Source: Wurfbainia villosa (lineage: Eukaryota; Streptophyta; Magnoliopsida; Zingiberales; Zingiberaceae). Taken from it: a stretch of 64,000 nucleotides of DNA. The translations under genes were made by a program, and so were the position numbers. Shown in pieces: positions 54,975-64,000 of this stretch. Under the pieces are notes generated by a model. It saw only the letters and a program-made list of their open reading frames with translations. It was not told the DNA's origin and made no database searches. The stretch's first letter is position 1. Every line of letters starts with the position of its first letter. The stretch is from contig CM045991.1 in the NCBI GenBank assembly GCA_025175895.1, positions 91,189,174-91,253,173 on the forward strand, given 5' to 3'.

Positions 54975-55916
54975 TGTTGCCCGTCGAGACGATGATGGTG
55001 AGGTGTCCGAGTGGCGAAGATGACAAGGACCGACAATTACAGTGTGGAGAGATGATGTGGAAGAATAGTTCAGAGCAGTTGGAACACAGCTTCGCCGGAT
55101 GGCCGAGTCGAATGATGAGGGCCGAGCCAAATGGAGATCCTACACAGCAGCAAACGGTTAAGGGCGCCGAGAGGGATCTCGGAAACGCCCCTCCGACGCT
55201 CAAGGCAGGAAATTAGATTGAAGAAGTGAGGAGAAACTGAAAAGAACGGGGTTAAGAGCATGAGAGCTTACCTCTCCTTCTCAAGGAGGGCCATATATAT
55301 AGGGGGTGGTATCTAAACTACATCCAGCGCGTGGGTTGCAATTAATGCCCATCAAACGGTTGATAGGAGACAAATCCTAATTAATGCTGTAGCCAATCCT
55401 CTGAAACTTTAGCAGGGAAATCTGCTTTTGTGCGTGGACGACAATTAATACACGTCGCGCGATTGATAGGAGACAAATCTCAATTAATGCCACAGATACT
55501 CATCTGAGCCTTGTCAGAGGATCTCGCTTTTTGTCGGAGAGAGGTGATGATGAGGATTGCCAATTCAGCTTAAGGGTATGAAATAACTACCTCCTCCTTT
55601 AAATGGGCCAGCTTACACTAAAGTAGATCATATGGAGAAACGGCGCATCAGAGAAGACGTATCCTTGCCAAGAGATAAAATAGATAAGACAAAAAGCCTT
55701 CAGCATAATGAGAAGTCCGAGTCGAGATGCGGTACGACTGGCATGATAGAGGTTTGGCTCAGGATGCGGAGCATCCGGCCTGATGATAGAAATCTGGGCT
55801 GGGATGTGGAGCGTTCGACATAATTATAGAAGTTCGTGTTGCCACCTGTCAGGTGCTAGATGATGTGGTAAGTCCAATTTGTTTTCCTGACCATAATTTA
55901 ATGTTACCCAGTATCA
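54975..55916 (-). repeat. 5' LTR of K
   Basis: The same ends as 45116-46078, 942 bases. TATA-like CATATATATAGGGG near 55290 lies on the opposite strand as CCTATATATATGG. It is followed on the right by GTCAT. Confidence 0.92.
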
Positions 55917-57488
55917 GTCATTTTCTTTAATCTAGTTTAGATCTTATCTAGATGAGAAATATACCTTCGATGCGTGCCCTTCGCAATCCCGCTTTTCCAA
56001 ATGCTGTCGAATCTCAATATGGTAAGGGTAACCGTATATCTATGGTATCCACACTGACACCCACTGGGTTTAGAGTCACGTTGTGCTAGCAACCCCTAGC
56101 AAAACACCAAGAACTCTTTGGAAGAAGAAGGGGAGGAAGGAGGAGATAAGAGAACTCTTTCTCTTGGCCCTTTTGGCTTGCACGCCCAAAACAAAAACCA
56201 CACACTCATGATCCACGTTCAACACCAAAAAGGGCCTTTTAATCCCATATCCATCAATGCCATTATCTCCCCATTAAGAAATCTCTTAATACCAAGACCC
56301 TTGGTATTCCCTTCTTTTAAATTCTCATCATGAATATCAAGCCCTTTGGTATTCCTATGCATGATTAATCAAATTAATCATGCATGATGATGAATCATCT
56401 TCCATTGTTCAACTTGAGTCTAACTCAAGTTTAACCAGTTTGAGTCTAACTCAAATCTTGGCCATATGCTCAATTGTCCTCTTAGCCCAACTAAAAGAAA
56501 CCATCTCCAAAATAGAATGTCATTTGTGTGTGACCCTATAGGCTCTTGTAACGTTGGCAATGTATCTAAAACCATTTTCGATACATAAGCAATGAGCGAC
56601 ATCTAACAATACATCATTGCTACCCAAGTTACAAGATCGTCGAGATCCGACAACCTTTCCGTGACTATTATCATGTATGACGGTGTCCTTCTATCTCTGA
56701 TATCTTAGATCGATCAATGAGGCATAGGCCGTGTCATTCCCTTATCGATCTTTATGTTTCTTGATCCCCAAGTAGACACACTCAAACAAATGAGCTCAAT
56801 ATCTCATATTGACTCATTTGAGCATGGCCATGCATTTCGTGGTCCTACTCTATCAAGAGGCCAAAGATATCACTCCTATCATATAGGAGGGATATATCCC
56901 ATCTACATCACTCACATCCCTCCGTATAATTCGTTACATACCCAGTGATCGCCATTATAGTGCACCCAGTTATGGTGTGAAGTTAGACGATACCAAAGTA
57001 CATAACTCCTTATGTAGGGAACCGTAGTGACTTCAGGTCTAAGGACTATTCATACCAATAGTCACATGAGAAAGTATATGACACTCATATAACGATCCAT
57101 GATACTTTCTCATGGCGGGTCAATTCAGTATATATATTCTCTAATATATATACTCATGTGTCAATGTGATATCACATATCCATGACTTGTGAGATCAAGT
57201 CATCCATTGACCTACATGCTAGTCTCAATGTATTAATATTGCCCTTGTATATTAATACTTGACTAGAAATATTAAGAATAGTGTTCTTTGCAGCTTCTCA
57301 TAATCAATTCTACCAATTGATAAACTGTAGATTAGAACCTACTATTCAAGGGATTTATTATATTTATTTTAGCTGGCACATGCGTAAAGTAAATATAATA
57401 AACAATCATTGCCTTTTATTAATGAAATATGATACACATGATCCCTAATCAATCATCTCATGATTGACACTAAGAGCTGATACTAACA
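55917..57488 (-). repeat. B 3' LTR, main segment
   Basis: Continues B after K. It matches A segments 2 and 3: CCCTTCGCAATCCC (near 55978), CTATGGTATCCACA (near 56040), TAATCATGCATGATGATG, GTGTGTGACCCTATAGG (near 56527), TAGGGAACCGTAGTGAC (near 57016). Its outer end, TACTAACA at 57488, adjoins the purine tract (AGTGGGAGAT on the element strand). With 44996-45115 the LTR is about 1.69 kb. Confidence 0.87.
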
Positions 57489-60100
57489 ATCTCCCACTAG
57501 AACTAGTGTCAATCACTGTAATCTCTAAGACTTAGTGACCTAGTATGACCATCATGCTTTCTCTGTGTCAAAGCCTTGGTCAGGGGATCCGTAATGTTAG
57601 CATCAGTATGTACTCTGCATATCATCACATCTCCTCTATCGATGATCTCTCGAATGAGGTGATATCGCAGCAGTATATGTTTGGAACGCTGGTGAGAATG
57701 AGGTTCCTTAGCCTGTGCTATAGCCCCGTTGTTGTCACAATAAAGCTGTATAGGTCTCACAATGCTAGGAACTACATCAAGCTCAGAAACAAACTTTCTG
57801 ATCCAAACTACCTCCTTTGCTGCATCCGAAGCAGCAATGCACTCGGCTTCTATTGTAGAATCTATGACTGTGTCTTGCTTCGAACTCTTCCAGCTCACAA
57901 CACCACCATTCAGATAAAATACATACCCTGATTGTGATTGTGAATCATCTCTGTCGGTTTAGAAGCTTGCATCGTTGTAACCCTTTACAACTAGCTCCTC
58001 CTCACCTCCAAAGATCAAGAAATATTCTTTCATCCTTCTCAAGTACTTAAGAATATTCTTGACTGCTATCCAGTGACACTCATCGAGATCTGACTGGTAC
58101 CTACTCGTCATGCTCAAAGTATACGAGACATCGGGGCGAGTACAAATCATGGCGTACATGATAGATCCTATAGTAGATGCATAAAGGATCTTATCCATGC
58201 GTTGTTTCTCTTCCGCAGAAGAGAGACATTGAGTCTTCGAAAGACTTACACCATGTGACATTGGCAGAAATCCCTTCTTGGAATTCTTCATGGAAAAATG
58301 CTTAAGCACCTTGTCAATATATGTACTTTGACTCAGGCCAAGCAATCTCCTAGGTCTATCCCTATAGATCGTGATGCCAAGAACATAGGCTGCTTCACCT
58401 AAGTCCTTTATTGAGAAACAATTTCCAAGACAAGTCTTCACAGACTCTAGCATAGGGATATCATTTCCAATGAGTAGTATGTCATCTACATACAAAATGA
58501 GAAAAACAACTGTGCTCCCACTAGAATTCTTGTAGACACAAGGTTCATCTTCGTTCTTTATGAAATCAAACATTTTGATCGCATCATCAAATCGACGATT
58601 CCAGCTTCTAGAAGCTCGCTTTAAACCATAAATGGACCTATGCAACTTATAGACTTTTCCAACATCCTTTGGATTGACAAAACCCTTAGGCTATGTCATA
58701 TACACATCCTCGAGTAGATTTCCATTAAGAAATGCAGTTTTGACATCCATCTGCCATATTTCATAGTCATAGTAAGCAGCAATAGCAAGTATGATCCGAA
58801 TGGATTTGAGCATCGCAACTAGAGAAAAGGTTTCATCATAGTCAATACCATGAATCTTCTTGAATTCTTTTGCTACCAATCGCCCCTTATAGGTATGCAC
58901 ATTACCATTCATGTCAGTCTTTCTCCTAAAGATCCACTTACACCCAATGGGTTTGACCCCTTCAGGTGGATCAACCAAAGTCCATACTTGGTTAGTGTAC
59001 ATGGATTCCATTTCGGATCTCATGGCCTCAAGCCATTTCTCATAATCTGGGCTCATTACAGCTTCTTGATAGGATGTCGGCTCATCTAGCATGACACCAT
59101 CATTGTCATCCAAGAGAAAAGAATATCATTCAGGTTGATGACGTATCCTATCAGACCTGCGCAGAGCTTGGTCTACATGAACAGGTTATACCACAACTCC
59201 TTGTGATGCCTGTTCTTGTTGTATTAAGGCATCAGTGCTATTTTGTGTATCTTGAATTTCTTCAAGATCAATTTTACTCCCACTAGCCTTTCTAGAAATA
59301 AATTTCCTTTCTAGAAAGACACCATTTCTAGCGACAAACACTTTGCATAACGTGGGGTTGTAAAAGTAATATCCTTTCGTTTCCTTAAGATATCCTACAA
59401 AATAGTACTTGTCTGATTTGGGGCCTAATTTATCTGAAACTTGACGTCTCATGTAAGCTTCACATTCCCAAATCTTCATAAAAGATATCTTGGGACTCTT
59501 CCCATTCCATATCACATATGGTGTCTTTATGACTTCCTTAGATGGAACACTGCTATGTGAAAGCAAATTGCCTCTAGAGCATATCCTGTAAGGAAGGAGG
59601 AAGATCCAGATGACTCATCATTGATCGTACCATGTCTAACAGAGTACGATTCTCCTGATACACCATTCCAACGTGGTGTTCTGAGGGAGTGAGTCGAGAC
59701 TGTATCCTACACTACTAGATAGTCATGAAACTCTTGGCTAAGTTATTCCCCACCTCGATCTGATCGAAGCATCTTAATACTCTTTCCAAGTTGGTTCTGT
59801 ACTTCATTCTTGAATTCTTTGAACTTTTCAAAGGATTCTGATTTGTGCCTCATAAGGTACACATATCCATATCTACTGAAATCATCAGTAAATGTAATGA
59901 AGTATTGATAACCACCTCTGGCTGCGACTTTGAAAGGACCACAAACATCAATATGTATGAGGCCTAATAAATCACGCTCGCGTCACTTTGTCCACTAAAT
60001 GGAGTCTTGGTCATCTTGCCTAAAAGACAAGATTCGCATGTCTCATATGATTCAAAATCAAATGAGTCCAGTAATCCATCTCTATGAAGCTGGGATATGT
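57489..60100 (-). pseudogene. Element B pol: integrase remnant, reverse transcriptase, RNase H
   Basis: Reverse strand. Pre-integrase and integrase (60098 to about 59570) show CESCLLGKMTKTPFSG and weaker matches with many stops. At 59566-59186 the integrase C-terminal and linker give KTPYVIWNGKSPKISFMKIW. RT 59113-58691 has MESMYTNQVWTLVDPPEGVK and MDVKTAFLNGNLLEDVYM. At 58645-57959 it has YGLKRASRSWNRRF, LYVDDILLIGND and LGEAAYVLGITIYRD. RNase H 57898-57509 has SSKQDTVIDST and DPLTKALTQRKHDGHTRSL. About four breaks. It is Tork/Angela-like, sister to A. It is cut at 60101 by C3. Confidence 0.9.
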
Positions 60101-62327
60101 TGTTGGGTTTCCGGCACTGCGGCGTGTGTGTGTTCGATCACGTTTCGTAAACATGAACACAGCGGAAGCAATAAAAATAATAAATCTACATTTATTACAA
60201 CACACACAACACACACATGCATATTACAACAAGTGTAGACATAACCGTAAATTTAAATTTGCAATAAAAGGAAATTTATCTACGTTATACCTTTCGTATG
60301 ACGTGTAGCGGGAACGACATCAACCGGAACGATCCTCACTAGAATCGTCTCTATCCGTATCCACGCCGAGTTCCTCGGGATGACTTCGCTAAGCCACAAG
60401 CTTCGTCTTCGTACGGGTTACTAGCCTCGTGTTGAAGACGACGTGATCAAGAGATGATCACGATCCGAATCCAAATTCGGATCCTAATACGAGTTCTCAA
60501 AACTCGCTTCTCCGGAGAGGTATTCATCAACCAATTGACGAATCCTTCGTCCTCCACCTCAGAGGATTACCGGAGATCGAATCCCCGGTAAGTTAGCCGC
60601 TGTCGGAGCTCTAACCGTCGTCCAAACAACGCTCCGACGAGAGGAGAACAAGCTGTCCAGAAAACTGGACAGCTTTGGTGGAGGTGATAGGCGCCGGCCA
60701 ACCAAGGGAGATAGAGCTCACCTTGATGCCAAACTTGAAGGAGATCACCGGAGCACTAACCGGCAGAAGCTCAACGCTGGCGAGGGGGAAGGTCAGCACC
60801 TTCTGGACGCCGGTTGAAGCCTCAAGGTGGGCGGTGGCAAGGAGGAGGAGAGTTGGCGCCGAATTTCTCCAAGGAGAGGTGGGCGGCAACTTAGGGTTGT
60901 GGATTAGGGCTTAATTATCCCTTAAGCCCTCTTTTATAGAGAACTAATTCTCTTAATGGTTATTGGATCATAACCATTAGGCCCGTTAACCCGCACCATT
61001 AAGATAAGTTAAAATAAACCAAACCATGATGGTTTATTTTAAGTTAAAATGAACCGAACCAACTTTTGGTTCATTCGTTTAAAATAAACCAAACCCTTTG
61101 GTTTATTCTCCTCCATTGGATCAAAACCAAACCATTTTGGTTCATCAATTACGTCTTTATAAGACTCGGGCCATCCACGCTTCCATTGTGACTGAAACGA
61201 TTTCATGCTCGCTTTATGTTTGGTCCAACCAAACCTTGTTTCTCTCGGTCTGAGAATCCCATTCTCAAGCTCGTTTTAAATCCTTTGGATTACGCTCGTT
61301 GTGCGTGTGACCAAATAGGTTCTCGATTTATGTTGGTCATCTATAATTAACCATTAATTATACAACGATCATGAGTGGTACCTAGTAGTACATCATGATC
61401 CCCAATTAACCGAAAAGATCAACGGTTGATCCAGAACTATTTCTGAAACCCTTCAGCAGCTCAAATGATTCGTGCCCCATTCCCTTCACTCATCTTATAC
61501 CCACTTGGTTCAGGACATGGTCTATTGTGTCAGTCCCCACTAGGCTGACTACGTCACACCTAGCCCAAGTATAATTTCCTCGTCCTACGGATTCTAGTTA
61601 CTCCACATGTATCGAAGAGTACCTTACTCTAAACATGTAATGCTTTGGCCAAAGACTTTAGTAACAATCCGACGAGAGGCCATGGGTATACATCTCCTCG
61701 CAAGGAGTGGTGAATCCTTTATAGGCTATTCAAACACCTTCGATCACTTTGACTTATACCCAATCATCCCGGGTCCACATCTCCTTAGAGATGTTTGCTT
61801 AAGATGTCAAAGCATAAGTCTCCATGATCAAGATGACTTGAATACCGCAAGTCTAAGGAACATCGCACTTAAGCCACAGTAAGAACTTCATTGACATATC
61901 TATATATACAGAGAACCATATGAAGTCTTACGGCTGGTCACTCCAATGAACTAGTTACCATAACTAGCATCCACGATTAACTCCGGATATCACAATGTCT
62001 CCAGCCAGTGAGAATCAACTGCTTGGATACACCAAGGAGTATACCTCGTGCTAGTCTTGACAGAATTGATGGTGTCCAAATCCATCAATTCATCGACTAG
62101 GGATAATTCCGATACATCACAATTACACATGTAGAGATACTCACTAGTTGTGATCCAATCACAAATTCTCTCATGCTGTGAATCGTATCCTGGACATTCA
62201 GTAAATGAGTTTAAGATCCAATCAAATACATAAAACATGTATACTCAAATAGTGAATCTTCATTTATCATATAAATGGTTCATACATAAGGCGATTGCCT
62301 TAGGACATCTCTCATATATTACTAACA
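60101..62327 (-). repeat. 3' LTR of C3 (2.2 kb)
   Basis: TGTTGGGTTTCCGGCACTGC to TATTACTAACA, with the reverse-strand start TGTTAGTAATATATG next to its purine tract. It matches 1167-3332 reversed. A TATA-like CTATAAAAGAGG on the element strand is near 60935. Inverted AACCAAA/TTTGGTT motifs are at 61018-61145. Forward frames in it are chance. Confidence 0.9.
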
Positions 62328-64000
62328 GACTCTCACTTGGCCTAATGCCAATCGCTACGGTATCCCATACCATAAGCTCTAACATGACCCTCAAACTTAT
62401 TTTGAGGTAATGCCTTAGTTAAAGGATCCGCTAAGTTCCTTTCAGTGGGAATTTTCTCAATTTGTATTTCGTTCCTACTGATGATCTCTCTGATAAGATG
62501 ATAGCGGCGAAGCACATGTTTGGATCATTGATGAGACCACATCAAGTTCAGAGATGAACTTCTTGATCCAAACCGCTTCCTATGCTGCTTCCAAAGCTGC
62601 AATGTATTCTTCCTTAGTGGCAGAATCTGCTATAGCGTCAAGCTTGGAACCTTTCCAACTTATTGCACCTCCATTCTAGGTGAATACATACCCAGACTGA
62701 GACATGGAATCATCCTTGTCTGTCTGGAGATGACATCCGTATACCCACGTATCACCATGTACCCTTCTCCATATATTAGGAACACATCCTTAGTTCTTCT
62801 CAAGTACTTAAGGATCGTCTTAACAGCCACCCAATAATCCATTCCTGGATCAGACTGGTATCTGCTCGTGACACTCAGAGCATACGATACATCGGGCCTC
62901 ATACATAACATAACATACATGATAGATCCTATTGCGGATGCATAGGGAATCTTACTCATGCAAATCCTCTCGTCTTCTGTGCGCGGACACATAGACTTCG
63001 AAAGGTGTATCCCATGCCTGATGGGTAGGAAACCTTTCTTGGATTCCGACATGCTAAACCTCTTTAGCACTCGGTCTATATATGTAGATTGCGAAAGACC
63101 AAGCAACCGTTTCGATCTATCTCTATAGATCTTAATCCCGAGGATGTAGGTTGCTTCTCCCAGGTCTTTCATGGAGAATGTCTTGGATAACCAAACCTTA
63201 ATCGATCAGAAGATCAAACATCGTTTCCTATAAATAATATGTCATCGACATATAATACTAGGAACACGATTGCACTCCCACTAACCTTCTTGTACACACA
63301 AGGTTCGTCTGGATTTTGTGAGAAATCAAACTTTTTGATTGTCTCATTAAAACGGATATTCCAGCTCCTGGATGCTTGCTTCAATCCATAAATGGACCGT
63401 CGCAATTTGCATACCTTGGTTTTATCAACCGATGTGAAACCCTCAGGATGTATCATATACACGTCCTCGAGCAGGTTTCCATTAAGGAAAGCTATTTTTC
63501 ACATCCATCTGCCATATCTCATAATCATAATGAGCAGCTATGGCCAGGAGCATCCGAATAGATTTAAGCATAGCTACAGGCGAATAGGTTTTGTCATAAT
63601 CAACACCTTGCTTTTGACGATATCCTTTCGCCACCAATCTAGCCTTATAGGTAATCACATTACCATCCATGTCGGTTTTCTTCTTGAAAACCCACTTGCA
63701 CCCTATAGGCTTTATGCCTTCAGGTGGGTCAACCAAGTTCCAAACTTCGTTTTCATACATGGAATCCATTTCCGACTTCATGGCACCAAGCCACTTATCC
63801 CTTTCTGAACTTGTCAGCACTTCTTCATAACTGGTAGGCTCCTCATCATCAATGAGTAACACGTCGTTCGATTCACTTACGAGAAATCCATATCTCTCAG
63901 AAATATTGCGTGTTCTACCAGATCTATGAAGATGTGGTGTTACAATAGGTCCAGTCGATTGCTCATCACTATGAGTTGTCGACTGTTGTACTTCACCAGG
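62328..64000 (-). pseudogene. C3 pol 3' half (RT and RNase H), cut by window end
   Basis: Reverse strand from 63862: EPTSYEEVLTSSERDKWLGA, MYENEVWNLVDPPEGIKPIG, KARLVAKGYRQKQGVDYDKT, WQMDVKNSF. After a frame break at about 63480, MYMIHPEGFTSVDKTKVCKL and YGLKQASRSW, LYVDDILFIGND to 63214. Then KDLGEATYILGIKIYRD and DVSYALSVTSRYQSDPGM (63172-62660), and a degenerate RNase H to 62340. Upstream of 63862 lies the linker before RT. Fewer breaks than C1. Confidence 0.9.

Larger units (their letters stand above)
45116..55916 (-). mobile_element. Element K: Ty3/gypsy, Tat-type, with antisense gene and tandem repeats
   Basis: A 10.8-kb element with exact duplication GTCAT (45111-45115 and 55917-55921). 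On the reverse strand: 5' LTR 54975-55916, primer site, gag, protease, RT, RNase H, a second RNase H, integrase, 54-bp tandem array, a forward-strand gene, polypurine tract, 3' LTR 45116-46078. The double RNase H, the extra antisense gene and the 3' tandem repeats are the known hallmarks of the Tat/Retand/Grande branch. Both LTRs carry indels against each other and pol is broken, so it is old. It sits in the LTR of B. Confidence 0.95.

Overview
This window is intergenic DNA of a large plant nuclear genome, almost certainly an angiosperm. I see no host single-copy gene, tRNA, rRNA or CRISPR array. Nearly every base belongs to LTR retrotransposons nested inside one another, plus one 5'-truncated LINE. 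The organism call rests on the element lineages: Copia elements primed by initiator tRNA-Met (TGGTATCAGAGC primer sites), SIRE-like LTRs ending in a C-run plus CTCTAG, a Gypsy Tat-type element with two RNase H domains, and an L1-like LINE. I cannot name the species.

Layout, with letters used below. 1-3332: 3' end of Copia element C1 (pol remnant and a 2.2-kb LTR). 3333-18390: two related gag-only elements, E2 and G, sharing one 2.6-kb LTR (14540-17112). C1 sits in the E2 gag, and the complete element E1 (4377-13274, duplication tgaca) sits in the E2 3' region. E1 carries a gag and a second, intron-containing gene. 18391-19773: unclassified non-coding DNA. 19774-44538: a reverse-strand Tork/Angela-like Copia, A. 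Its 3' LTR is split by F (20077-32714) and D (33123-38458, duplication ggttc), and its RNase H region by solo LTR H (39994-41201, duplication atcgc). F itself contains a LINE in its 5' LTR, solo LTR I in its gag (duplication agtac), and the young Copia J (26850-31246, duplication tcttc).

44539-64000: A is cut by a C-family LTR fragment (C2). C2 is cut by B, a sister of A. The LTR of B is cut by the Gypsy element K (45116-55916, duplication gtcat). The body of B is cut by C3, which runs off the end of the window. K has a reverse-strand gag-pol, a forward-strand spliced antisense gene, and about 17 copies of a 54-bp tandem repeat.

Two themes stand out. (1) E1, E2/G, F, I, D and H carry clusters of short palindromes (core CAGTCGACTG, or a GATCGATC-type variant) just upstream of the TATA box, and several carry further copies in the internal 3' non-coding region. 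The array appears again ahead of the second gene of E1. (2) Coding capacity is split: E1, E2, G, F and D show gag but no pol, while J has an intact 1068-residue pol with no recognisable gag. Trans-complementation is therefore a reasonable hypothesis. Only D gag and J pol look uninterrupted; the other coding regions carry stops or frameshifts, many of them explicable as C-to-T changes.
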